From contig CALCUH010000026.1 of the NCBI GenBank assembly GCA_937907165.1, forward strand, positions 1 through 7,469: DNA of 7,469 bases, given 5' to 3'. The notes below the pieces were generated by a model, which worked only from the letters and a program-made list of their open reading frames with translations, made no database searches and had not been told where the DNA came from. This document shows, one piece after another, positions 1-7,294 of the stretch. The translations under genes were made by a program, and so were the position numbers. The stretch's first letter is position 1, and every line of letters begins with the position of its first letter. This stretch comes from an uncultured Bacteroidales bacterium. Its GTDB lineage: Bacteria; Bacteroidota; Bacteroidia; Bacteroidales; Paludibacteraceae.

Positions 1-428
1 CACATTGGGGAGCAGCAGTCAGGTTCGGTCTGGTGGATGCGAGGGAGGATTTCTCCACCTCTCCGGTCATTGACGGGCAGGTGCTCCACCTTGCAGGGAC
101 CGACTGGAAAGCCATCGCCACACCTGGTCACTCTCCTGGAGGAATGTGCTATCTGGCTGAATCTGAAAACATATTGTTCAGCGGTGACACCCTTTTCAAG
201 GAGACGATAGGGCGCACTGACCTTCCCTTAGGGAATTACGATGATCTCATAGTGTCCCTCATGGACAAACTGATGGGACTTGACGGGTCCGTGAATGTAC
301 TTCCGGGGCACGGAGCGCCTACGACGATCTCCGACGAACGTACCCACAACCCGTTCCTACAGCCTTGGGGAGAACCGGACCAGGAAGACATGGACTGGAA
401 CGCAGACGGAATAGAACTCAATGGATAA
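1..428 (+). CDS. MBL-fold metallo-hydrolase (glyoxalase II-like), 3' part only
   Basis: The reading frame is open from base 3, so this is the C-terminal 141 residues of a protein whose start lies before the window. An in-frame GTG at 33 is probably internal, because coding sequence continues upstream of it. Numbering from the first visible codon, three metallo-beta-lactamase-fold motifs are seen: TPGHSPGG (His43), FSGDTLF (Asp62, the bridging metal ligand) and LPGHGAPTT (His103). The HxHxDH motif that completes the two-metal site would lie in the missing N-terminal part. The IGRTDLPLGN segment and the final NPF are typical of the roughly 210-residue YcbL/glyoxalase II-like hydrolases. Family members hydrolyse thioesters such as S-lactoylglutathione, but the substrate here cannot be read from sequence. 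The tail after NPF is acidic and about 23 residues long. The stop codon lies inside the first codons of uvrA, so the two are probably co-transcribed. Family assignment is firm; function is only general. Confidence -1.
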   Translation, partial: HWGAAVRFGLVDAREDFSTSPVIDGQVLHLAGTDWKAIATPGHSPGGMCYLAESENILFSGDTLFKETIGRTDLPLGNYDDLIVSLMDKLMGLDGSVNVLPGHGAPTTISDERTHNPFLQPWGEPDQEDMDWNADGIELNG

Positions 429-3237
429 CGAGGACTTCATAGTTATCGAAGGCGCGAAAGCGCACAACCTCAAAGGCGTGGACGTCAAGATTCCGCGCCG
501 CAAGTTCGTGGTCATCACCGGCTTGAGCGGCAGCGGGAAATCATCATTGGCTTTCGACACCATATACGCCGAGGGGCAGAGGCGATACATCGAGACGTTC
601 TCCGCCTATGCGAGAAACTTTCTCGGAGACATCGAGAGACCCGACGTCGACAAAATCACCGGATTGAGCCCCGTCATCTCCATCGAACAAAAAACCACCA
701 ACAAGAACCCACGTTCCACCGTCGGAACCACCACGGAAATATACGATTTTCTACGTCTGCTCTTCGCCCGATCGGGAGAAGCCTTCTCCTACGTCACAGG
801 CGAGAAGATGGTGAAATACACCGAGGAACAGATTCTGTCGCTCATCCACTCAGACTACAAAGACGAAGCCGTGCTGATACTCGCGCCGCTCGTAACCGCC
901 AGGAAGGGACACTACAAAGAGCTCTTCGAGCAGACTCGGAAAAAAGGATACCTGAACGTACGCGTGGACGGAGAGATGAGGGAGATCACCCACGGCATGA
1001 AACTGGACCGTTACAAGAACCACACGATCGAAGTAGTGATCGACAAGCTCATCATCAACGATAAAAACGAGAAACGCGTCAAAGACTCCGTGCGCATCGC
1101 CATGCGACAAGGCAACGGAACCATCATCGTCGTGAAAAAGAGCGACGGCAGCAGCCGCCACTTCAGCAAGCAGCTGATGTGTCCGACCTCCGGCATATCC
1201 TATGCGGAACCGGCGCCCCACAACTTCTCGTTCAACTCCCCGCACGGAGCGTGCGAAAAGTGCAAAGGACTTGGATACGTCAACGAAATAGACCTAGACA
1301 AAATCATTCCAGACAAAAGGCAAAGCATCTACAACGGAGGAATCAACCCGCTAGGGAAATATAAAAAATCACTCTTCTTCTGGATGTTGGAAGCCATTGC
1401 GGAAAAATACGAGTTCTCGTTAAAAGACCCGATAGAAGATATTCCCGAAGAGGCGATGAACGCCATACTCAACGGAACAGACGAGCGCATCTGCGTGAAA
1501 AACAGCTCCTTGGGAGAGTCGCACTGCACCTACTCCTTCGAGGGAGTCATCCGTTATATAGAGATGCAACAGGAAGGCGACACCTCCGCCACCTCACAAA
1601 AATGGGCGGAGCAATTCCACAAGACCATCGTCTGCCCCGAATGCGGAGGCAGCAGGCTCAACAAGGAGGCGAGGAACTACCGCATCGCGGGGAAAAGCAT
1701 AGACCAGTTAGCCAACATGGACGTCGCGGACCTTCTGGAATGGACGAAGAACGTCGGCGAAAAACTCAACGAAAAGCAGCGCGCCATCGCGACAGAGATA
1801 CTCAAAGAGATTCAGACAAGGCTACAATTCCTCATAGACGTAGGGTTGGACTACCTATCGCTCAACCGCGCCACAGCCACCCTTTCGGGAGGCGAGAGCC
1901 AACGAATCAGACTTGCGACGCAAATCGGCTCGCAACTCGTCAACGTGCTCTACATCCTCGACGAACCCAGCATCGGTCTACATCAGAGAGATAACACAAG
2001 GCTTATCAACTCTTTGAAAAGGCTTAGGGACATAGGCAACTCCATCATCGTGGTGGAGCATGACAAAGACATGATGCTCGAATCCGACTACATCGTAGAC
2101 ATCGGTCCTTTCGCCGGAAGGAAAGGAGGCGAGGTGGTATACACCGGAACGCCACAAAATATGCTCAAGACCAACACCATGACCGCAGAGTACCTCAACG
2201 GGACACGAAAGATTCCGGTCAAGGCGGTCAAACGCGAAGGAACGGGCAAATCCATCAAGCTATACGGAGCGAAAGGCAACAACTTGAAGAACGTAGACAT
2301 AGAGATACCATTAGGCAAGCTCGTCTGCGTCTCCGGCGTATCGGGCAGCGGGAAATCGAGTCTCATCAACGACACCCTGCAGCCCATTCTGAGCCAACAC
2401 TTCTACAACTCGTTGCAAGACCCGTTGCCATTCGACACGATAGAAGGCATCGAAAACATAGACAAAGTCATCAACGTCGACCAATCCCCGATCGGTCGCA
2501 CGCCACGCTCCAACCCAGCCACCTACACGGGACTCTTCGGAGAAATCAGGGAACTCTTCGTGACGCTTCCCGAATCCAAGATGCGCGGCTACAAGCCCGG
2601 ACGATTCTCCTTCAACGTGAAGGGAGGAAGATGCGAGACCTGCGGAGGAAACGGCTTCAGAACCATAGAGATGAACTTCCTGCCCGACGTGCTGGTACCA
2701 TGCGAAACCTGCCAAGGGAAGCGATACAATCGGGAGACATTGGAGGTAAGATTCAAAGGAAAATCCATCGCCGACGTGCTGGACATGACCATCAACATGG
2801 CAGTCGATTTCTTCGAAAACATACCATCCATCCATCACAAGCTCAAGACGTTACAAGAGATTGGACTCGGCTATATCCGTTTAGGGCAACCCTCCACCAC
2901 CCTTTCCGGAGGAGAGAGTCAGCGAATCAAACTCGCCACGGAGCTGATGAGGAAAGAGACGGGCAACACGCTCTACATACTCGACGAGCCCACCACAGGT
3001 TTACACTTTGAGGACATACGCATTCTGTTGGAAGTGCTCGACAAACTAGTCGACAGAGGCAATTCCATCATCGTCATCGAGCATAACATGGACGTCATCA
3101 AGGCAGCGGACCACGTCATAGACATGGGTCCCGAAGGCGGAAGAGGCGGCGGAAGAATCGTGGCACAAGGCACCCCCGAAGAGATTGCGGGAATTCCGCA
3201 AAGTGCGACGGGCATCTATTTGCGCAAAGAACTATAA
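421..3237 (+). CDS. uvrA: UvrA, excinuclease ABC subunit A
   Basis: This is the damage-sensing ATPase of nucleotide excision repair; the UvrA dimer loads UvrB at lesions in the cytoplasm. At 938 residues it is full length for class I UvrA (E. coli 940). Two ABC ATPase halves are visible. The first has Walker A GLSGSGKSS (34-42), signature LSGGESQR (488-495), Walker B YILDEP (511-516) and His547. The second has Walker A GVSGSGKSS (639-647), signature LSGGESQR (828-835), Walker B YILDEP (852-857) and His888. The segment at about 125-250 corresponds to the UvrB-binding and insertion domains. The C-terminal zinc module is intact (Cys738, 741, 761, 764). In the first module the usual CPxCG is CPTSG (Cys254, Ser257), so one cysteine is lost, while Cys278/281 and the pair Cys405/408 remain. 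The ATG at 421 gives the normal UvrA N-terminus and overlaps the upstream stop by 8 bp, suggesting translational coupling. There is no obvious terminator directly after it. Identification is certain. Confidence -1.
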   Translation: MDNEDFIVIEGAKAHNLKGVDVKIPRRKFVVITGLSGSGKSSLAFDTIYAEGQRRYIETFSAYARNFLGDIERPDVDKITGLSPVISIEQKTTNKNPRSTVGTTTEIYDFLRLLFARSGEAFSYVTGEKMVKYTEEQILSLIHSDYKDEAVLILAPLVTARKGHYKELFEQTRKKGYLNVRVDGEMREITHGMKLDRYKNHTIEVVIDKLIINDKNEKRVKDSVRIAMRQGNGTIIVVKKSDGSSRHFSKQLMCPTSGISYAEPAPHNFSFNSPHGACEKCKGLGYVNEIDLDKIIPDKRQSIYNGGINPLGKYKKSLFFWMLEAIAEKYEFSLKDPIEDIPEEAMNAILNGTDERICVKNSSLGESHCTYSFEGVIRYIEMQQEGDTSATSQKWAEQFHKTIVCPECGGSRLNKEARNYRIAGKSIDQLANMDVADLLEWTKNVGEKLNEKQRAIATEILKEIQTRLQFLIDVGLDYLSLNRATATLSGGESQRIRLATQIGSQLVNVLYILDEPSIGLHQRDNTRLINSLKRLRDIGNSIIVVEHDKDMMLESDYIVDIGPFAGRKGGEVVYTGTPQNMLKTNTMTAEYLNGTRKIPVKAVKREGTGKSIKLYGAKGNNLKNVDIEIPLGKLVCVSGVSGSGKSSLINDTLQPILSQHFYNSLQDPLPFDTIEGIENIDKVINVDQSPIGRTPRSNPATYTGLFGEIRELFVTLPESKMRGYKPGRFSFNVKGGRCETCGGNGFRTIEMNFLPDVLVPCETCQGKRYNRETLEVRFKGKSIADVLDMTINMAVDFFENIPSIHHKLKTLQEIGLGYIRLGQPSTTLSGGESQRIKLATELMRKETGNTLYILDEPTTGLHFEDIRILLEVLDKLVDRGNSIIVIEHNMDVIKAADHVIDMGPEGGRGGGRIVAQGTPEEIAGIPQSATGIYLRKEL

Positions 3238-3400
3238 GGAACGTAGATATTTAGCATTCAACCGATTAGAGGGGAAACGCCATTGACAGACAGTCATATT
3301 GTTAAAAACGTGTTAATCCTTTTTCAACCGAGGGGGAAGGCAAAAGCGAGAGGGTATGAAAAAAATTTTTTATATTCGCGTTGAACAAAACTGAGTTCGT
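3238..3400. other. Intergenic region between uvrA and parA
   Basis: This is the only sizeable non-coding gap before the terminator. It holds two copies of GTTAA 11 bp apart (3301-3305 and 3312-3316) around an ACGT core, a run of seven A followed by six T (3359-3371), and a Bacteroidota-type promoter element near its right end. I find no GC-rich hairpin that would terminate uvrA, no tRNA and no small open frame with support. It probably carries the promoter and control sites of the parAB cluster. Confidence -1.
3371..3378 (+). promoter_or_regulatory. Possible -7 promoter element of the parAB cluster
   Basis: TATATTCG matches the Bacteroidota -7 consensus TAnnTTTG at five of six fixed positions and ends 22 bases before the parA start. 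It sits directly after an A7T6 tract, which may bend the DNA. No TTG is found at the expected -33 position about 20 bases upstream, so this is a weak call made from one element and its location in the only gap before the cluster. Confidence -1.
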
Positions 3401-4186
3401 ATGGGAAAGATAATAGCAATCGCAAATCAGAAAGGCGGTGTCGGCAAAACCACAACCGCCGTCAATTTGGCAGCATCACTGGCCGTGTTAGAGAAGAAAG
3501 TGTTGATTGTGGACGCCGATCCGCAAGCCAACGCCTCATCCGGTTTAGGTCTTGACGTGCGCAAATTGAAGAAGACCGTATACGAATGCATCTCTGGCGA
3601 AATAGACCCCCACGAGGCAATCTACGACACAGAGCTCGAGAATCTGAAAATCATACCATCCCATGTGGATTTGGTAGGAGCCGAAGTGGAAATGATCAAT
3701 CTGGAGAACAGGGAGAAATACATGAAGGCGATGTTGGAAAAGCTACGCGCCGATTACGACTTCATCCTCATAGACTGCTGTCCTTCCCTAGGGCTCATCA
3801 CCATTAACTCCCTAACAGCCGCCGATTCCATCATCATACCGGTGCAATGCGAATATTTCGCCTTGGAAGGAATCGCGAAACTGCTCGCCACCATCAAATT
3901 GGTAAAAAGCAAATTGAATCCAAGTCTGGAAATAGAAGGCTTCCTACTTACAATGTACGACGCCCGCACCGCCCTCAACAGGATGGTGGTGGACGACGTG
4001 AGGAAGAATTTCAAGGACATGGTGTTCGAGACCATCATACAAAGGAACGTGCGCTTAGGTGAGGCTCCTAGTTACGGGAAGCCTGTCATCACCTACGATG
4101 CGGACTCCCGCGGAGCGATCAACTACATGAACCTCGCCAACGAATTGTTGATAAGATGTTCAAAAAATGTTAAACCCGAAGCATAA
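3401..4186 (+). CDS. parA: ParA/Soj chromosome-partition ATPase
   Basis: This is a 261-residue cytoplasmic, nucleoid-binding ATPase of the ParA/MinD family that drives origin segregation with ParB. The deviant Walker A is KGGVGKTTT, with signature Lys11 and catalytic Lys16. Walker A' is VDADPQ (Asp40) and Walker B is FILIDCCPSLG (Asp125). The later PVQCEYFALEG, LLTMYD and EAPSYGKPV stretches are typical of chromosomal Soj-type proteins. There is no N-terminal helix-turn-helix of the plasmid type Ia kind, which supports a chromosomal system. A small oddity is Cys127 where the common form is IDCPPS or IDCSPS. The ATG at 3401 gives the expected N-terminus; no Shine-Dalgarno precedes it, as is usual in Bacteroidota. 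parB follows after 5 bp, so the two are surely one operon. Identification is very secure. Confidence -1.
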   Translation: MGKIIAIANQKGGVGKTTTAVNLAASLAVLEKKVLIVDADPQANASSGLGLDVRKLKKTVYECISGEIDPHEAIYDTELENLKIIPSHVDLVGAEVEMINLENREKYMKAMLEKLRADYDFILIDCCPSLGLITINSLTAADSIIIPVQCEYFALEGIAKLLATIKLVKSKLNPSLEIEGFLLTMYDARTALNRMVVDDVRKNFKDMVFETIIQRNVRLGEAPSYGKPVITYDADSRGAINYMNLANELLIRCSKNVKPEA

Positions 4187-4191
4187 GAATC

Positions 4192-5091
4192 ATGGCAAAG
4201 AAATTCGGAGGATTGAACTTAAGCAGGGGAATCAACTCCATGATTCCGACGGACGACGAGGAGCCTATCAGCACGACAGGAGCCTCTTCCATCAATGAAA
4301 TAAAAATCTCAGAGATTGAAGCCAATCCGGACCAGCCTCGCCGCGACTTCGACGAAGAGGCGCTCAACGAATTGGCGGATTCCATCAAGCAAATCGGAGT
4401 AGTGCAACCGATCACGCTTCGTAAAATATCAGACAACAAATACCAAATCATCGCCGGAGAGCGTCGTTTCAGAGCCTCCCAAATCGCAGGTTTGGAAAGC
4501 ATACCAGCCTACATCAGGGAAGTGAGCGAAAGCCAACTGATGGAGATGGCGCTCATCGAGAACATACAAAGGGAAGACCTCAACGCCATAGAAGAGGCGC
4601 TCGCCTACCAGAATCTCATGGACAAATGCGACTACACGCAGGACCAATTGAGCGAAAGGGTCGGCAAGAAACGCACCACGGTGGCGAACTACCTCAGGCT
4701 TCTCAGACTGCCAGCTGAAATACAGATGGCAGTGAAGGACAAAAAGATAGACATGGGACACGCCCGCGCTTTGATGAGCATAGAAGATCCAGTGGCGCAG
4801 CTTGAAGTATACAAGCAAATCCTCGCCGAGGGATTGTCCGTCCGCAGAGTGGAGGAAATCGCCAAAGAAATCAAAGAAGGGAAAAAGCAGGATCCGGCGA
4901 AGAAAAAGAAGAGCGGCAGCCGTGAGCTTCCGGAAGATTACGCCTTACTGAAAGAGAGATTGACAGGTTTGTTCAACACGCCTATCAATATGACTTGCGA
5001 TCAAAAAGGGAAAGGTAAGATCACGATACAATTCAACAATGACGACGATTTGTTGAAGATCATGAACGTGTTCGATTCCATTAAGAACTGA
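4192..5091 (+). CDS. parB: ParB/Spo0J chromosome-partition protein
   Basis: This is a 299-residue parS-binding CTPase clamp that loads near the origin and stimulates ParA. The N-terminal stretch GGLNLSRGINSMIP (6-19) resembles the LGRGLxALI motif that contacts ParA. The ParB/Srx N-terminal domain follows: NPDQPRRDF (45-53), the CTP-binding GERRFRA box (89-95) and ENIQREDLN (123-131). A helix-turn-helix lies at about 150-173 (QDQLSERVGKKRTTVANYLRLLRL) and the conserved GHARAL at 189-194. A lysine-rich linker at about 225-244 leads to the C-terminal dimerisation domain (about 245-299). All key boxes are present. The start at 4192 lies 5 bp after the parA stop. No canonical parS palindrome is seen in the window, so its binding sites must lie elsewhere. 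Confidence -1.
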   Translation: MAKKFGGLNLSRGINSMIPTDDEEPISTTGASSINEIKISEIEANPDQPRRDFDEEALNELADSIKQIGVVQPITLRKISDNKYQIIAGERRFRASQIAGLESIPAYIREVSESQLMEMALIENIQREDLNAIEEALAYQNLMDKCDYTQDQLSERVGKKRTTVANYLRLLRLPAEIQMAVKDKKIDMGHARALMSIEDPVAQLEVYKQILAEGLSVRRVEEIAKEIKEGKKQDPAKKKKSGSRELPEDYALLKERLTGLFNTPINMTCDQKGKGKITIQFNNDDDLLKIMNVFDSIKN

Positions 5092-5101
5092 TAAAAAGAA
5101 A

Positions 5102-5839
5102 TTGAAAGAACTTCGATTCATATTATTCACGATAGCCATAGCATTTGCGGGAAGCATCGCGTCCTTTGGAGAAGAAATGTCTGATTCGACACAAAGCGTG
5201 CCCGTCACGATCAACGAGGAGAGTGAAGAGATAAAGGTCCATATGGACACCGTCAACCACGTCTCCGCCCCCGTGCCATCAGAAATAAAACACTCGAAAA
5301 AGGGGAACACCGCAACCAAGGAAAAGGCGGCGGTGGAGAAAGAACCGTTCATGCCCAATCCGAGAAAAGCGACATGGTATGCCATCGTATGTCCGGGACT
5401 CGGACAAATCTACAACAGAAGCTATTGGAAACTGCCCATCCTCTACGGAGGAGTGCTCGCATGCACCTACCTCATTACTTGGAACGGGCGCATGTATAAC
5501 GATTACCGGAACGCCTACCACGACATCATCGACAGCGATCCCAACACGAAGAGTTATCTCTCCCTGTTTCCATCCTATGACGGTTCGCAATCATGGTTGC
5601 CGAACACATTAAGATCCAAAACGAACAATTACCGTAGAACAAGAGACATGAGCGTGTTCGCAGTCGTTATGCTCTACATGGTGAGCGCTGTCGACGCATT
5701 TGTCGACGCCCATCTCTACGATTTCACCGTATCAGAAGACTTATCGCTCCGAGTGGAGCCAATCATAAACAACTACTCAATGGACAACTTCGTAACCAAA
5801 GACAGAACGTTCGGTCTGAAATGTAGTTTTAATTTTTAA
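5102..5839 (+). CDS. DUF5683 membrane protein, TTG start
   Basis: This 245-residue protein has no known reaction. The first 22 or so residues (KELRFILFTIAIAFAGSIASF) form a signal peptide or N-terminal anchor. Residues 25-85 are polar, charged and probably disordered. The DUF5683 core begins at about 86: PRKATWYAIVCPGLGQIYNRSYWK with the conserved PGLGQIYN, then a hydrophobic segment (111-127), the motif DYRNAYHD (134-141), and a second hydrophobic segment (about 183-203). It ends with a short beta-rich tail and a terminal Phe. The start is TTG at 5102. The first in-frame ATG is codon 26 and would remove the signal sequence, and there is no better codon between the upstream in-frame stop at 5063 and 5102. 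The gene lies 10 bp after parB and 14 bp before the transglycosylase. That placement suggests an envelope role tied to growth or division, but this is inference. Confidence -1.
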   Translation: MKELRFILFTIAIAFAGSIASFGEEMSDSTQSVPVTINEESEEIKVHMDTVNHVSAPVPSEIKHSKKGNTATKEKAAVEKEPFMPNPRKATWYAIVCPGLGQIYNRSYWKLPILYGGVLACTYLITWNGRMYNDYRNAYHDIIDSDPNTKSYLSLFPSYDGSQSWLPNTLRSKTNNYRRTRDMSVFAVVMLYMVSAVDAFVDAHLYDFTVSEDLSLRVEPIINNYSMDNFVTKDRTFGLKCSFNF

Positions 5840-5840
5840 G

Positions 5841-5845
5841 AAGGA
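5841..5845 (+). promoter_or_regulatory. Shine-Dalgarno-like AAGGA before the transglycosylase gene
   Basis: AAGGA lies 8 bases upstream of the ATG at 5854, good spacing for pairing with 16S rRNA. Bacteroidota genes mostly lack such sites, and the other starts in this window have none, so it may be chance in an A/G-rich gap. Confidence -1.
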
Positions 5846-5853
5846 AAGTAGTA

Positions 5854-7209
5854 ATGTTAAAGCAAGTGTCGACCCTACTCGTGGTCGCGGCGTTCATAGG
5901 CAATGTGATGGCGCAGGAAAACGAGGAGGAAATTAATTCGCAAGAGGAAGCGGTCTCACAAGAGGAAATTGAAGAGCAAGATGATTTGGCCATCATCGAT
6001 TCCGTCGAATCCGCCAACACGAAAGAGCCAGAAAAGGTTTACCAAGACCTTCCGATCGGATTCGACAGCGAAATGGATAGTCTCTTAAACGAATATTACA
6101 ATTCAGTCATCGTACAACCTAAAAAGCGCAAATGCGTATCCGACAGCCTCGGAGTAGGATGCAGCGACGAAGTCTACATCGCCCGTTTGCAGAAAATCCC
6201 CGCTGTCATGGAATTGGTATACAATCCGATTGTAAAAAAACACATCGAATTCTACGTGCTCAAGCGCCGCAAACAAGTGGAGAACATGCTCGGCATAGGA
6301 GAATACTACTTCCCGATCTTCGAGCAGGAATTAGACGCAGCCAAACTTCCGATCGAGCTGAAGTATCTGCCCGTCATAGAATCCGCATTAAACCCGCTGG
6401 CCTTCTCCAGAGTGGGAGCCTCCGGTCTTTGGCAATTCATGTATGGGACGGGCAAACTCTACGGGTTGGAGGGCAACAGCCTTGTCGACGACAGACGCGA
6501 CCCGATCAAAGCCACAAAAGCGGCGGTTCGCTTCTTAGGTGACCTCTACAAAATCTACGGAGACTGGTCGCTTGTGATAGCCGCCTACAACTGCGGCCCG
6601 GGTAACGTGAACAAAGCCATTAAGCGTGCGGGAGGCAAGAAGGATTATTGGGCGATTTACCCATACCTTCCGAAAGAGACCAGAGGCTATGTGCCAGCCT
6701 TCATCGGAGCCACCTACGCCATGACCTACTACAAAGAGCACAACATCTGTCCCGCACAAATGCAAATGCCAGTGTTGTGCGACACGATACGGTTGAACGA
6801 GCGCATCCACTTAGAGCAAATTGCCCACGTGCTGCAGATAGACGTCAAGTTGCTCAGAAGCCTCAATCCGCAATATAGGAAAGACATCATTCCGGGTAAC
6901 GGGGAGACCTACACCCTTTGTCTGCCGCAAAAGACCATAGGAAGCTTCATCAGCCAAAAAGACTCCATCATCGCCTACAAAGCGGACTCCTTTGCGTTGA
7001 GTAGGACAGTCGTTTTGCCAGCCAAGGCGGATCCATACTACAGAGGCATGAAAGGCGGAGCGATCGGCAAAGGCATCTATGTAGTAAAGAAAGGCGACTC
7101 ATTATCATCCATCGCAAAACGCAGGAAAGTGAGTGTGGCGAAACTCAAGCAGTGGAACAACCTGAAATCGGACAGAATCAGGGCGGGACAGAAATTGAGA
7201 ATAAGATAA
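5854..7209 (+). CDS. Periplasmic lytic transglycosylase, SLT (GH23) plus LysM, MltD-like
   Basis: This 451-residue enzyme is predicted to cleave the MurNAc-GlcNAc bond of peptidoglycan, forming 1,6-anhydroMurNAc ends. Residues 1-20 are a signal peptide with likely cleavage at VMA|QE; no lipobox cysteine is seen, so it is probably soluble in the periplasm. A very acidic linker follows (12 of residues 21-44 are Asp or Glu). The SLT domain spans about 145-300: LPVIESALNP holds the catalytic Glu176, followed by GASGLWQFM (188-196) and AYNCGPGNV (244-252), all as in MltD-type enzymes. A degenerate LysM-like segment may lie at about 315-358. A clear C-terminal LysM (408-451; YVVKKGDSLSSIAKR, then QWNNL and AGQKLRIR) should bind glycan strands. 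E. coli MltD has the same SLT-then-LysM order and a similar length. It is the last gene of the parAB cluster, followed after 20 bp by a terminator. Family is secure; the exact cell role is not. Confidence -1.
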   Translation: MLKQVSTLLVVAAFIGNVMAQENEEEINSQEEAVSQEEIEEQDDLAIIDSVESANTKEPEKVYQDLPIGFDSEMDSLLNEYYNSVIVQPKKRKCVSDSLGVGCSDEVYIARLQKIPAVMELVYNPIVKKHIEFYVLKRRKQVENMLGIGEYYFPIFEQELDAAKLPIELKYLPVIESALNPLAFSRVGASGLWQFMYGTGKLYGLEGNSLVDDRRDPIKATKAAVRFLGDLYKIYGDWSLVIAAYNCGPGNVNKAIKRAGGKKDYWAIYPYLPKETRGYVPAFIGATYAMTYYKEHNICPAQMQMPVLCDTIRLNERIHLEQIAHVLQIDVKLLRSLNPQYRKDIIPGNGETYTLCLPQKTIGSFISQKDSIIAYKADSFALSRTVVLPAKADPYYRGMKGGAIGKGIYVVKKGDSLSSIAKRRKVSVAKLKQWNNLKSDRIRAGQKLRIR

Positions 7210-7229
7210 ATCATTTTCAAGCTAAAGGG

Positions 7230-7262
7230 AAGTCTGATCGGGAACGGTCAGACTTTTTTATT
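7230..7262 (+). terminator. Intrinsic terminator of the parAB cluster
   Basis: AAGTCTGATC (7230-7239) pairs with GGTCAGACTT (7246-7255), giving a 10-bp stem with one T-G wobble. The loop is GGGAAC, and a run of T continues to 7259. It lies 20 bases after the transglycosylase stop. The A residues on the left side are few, so it works mainly in the + direction. Confidence -1.
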
Positions 7263-7294
7263 TGAGAAGATGAAGCGCTCTTCACGGAATGAGT

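Noticed and set aside
33..428. GTG at 33 as the real start of the hydrolase
   Set aside because: The frame is open to the window edge with protein-like sequence before it, and the fold needs an N-terminal metal-binding motif that would be missing.
2311..2838. Minus-strand open frame of 175 codons
   Set aside because: It lies wholly inside uvrA, shows no recognisable motif, and is explained by codon bias of the real gene. The other minus-strand frames inside uvrA, parA, parB, DUF5683 and transglycosylase genes are rejected for the same reason.
3283..3317. Sigma70-like promoter starting at TTGACA (3283-3288)
   Set aside because: No -10 hexamer or TAnnTTTG element is found at a suitable distance; the nearest TTAAT is too far, and Bacteroidota promoters rarely use this form.
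3301..3320. parS-like site around ACGTG upstream of parA
   Set aside because: Only the ACGT core matches; the arms do not fit TGTTTCACGTGAAACA and are not palindromic. Other ACGTG hits (for example 6605 and 6825) lie inside genes and also fail in the arms.
7271..7284. Small inverted repeat TGAAG-CGCT-CTTCA as a second terminator
   Set aside because: The stem is only 5 bp and no T run follows on either strand.
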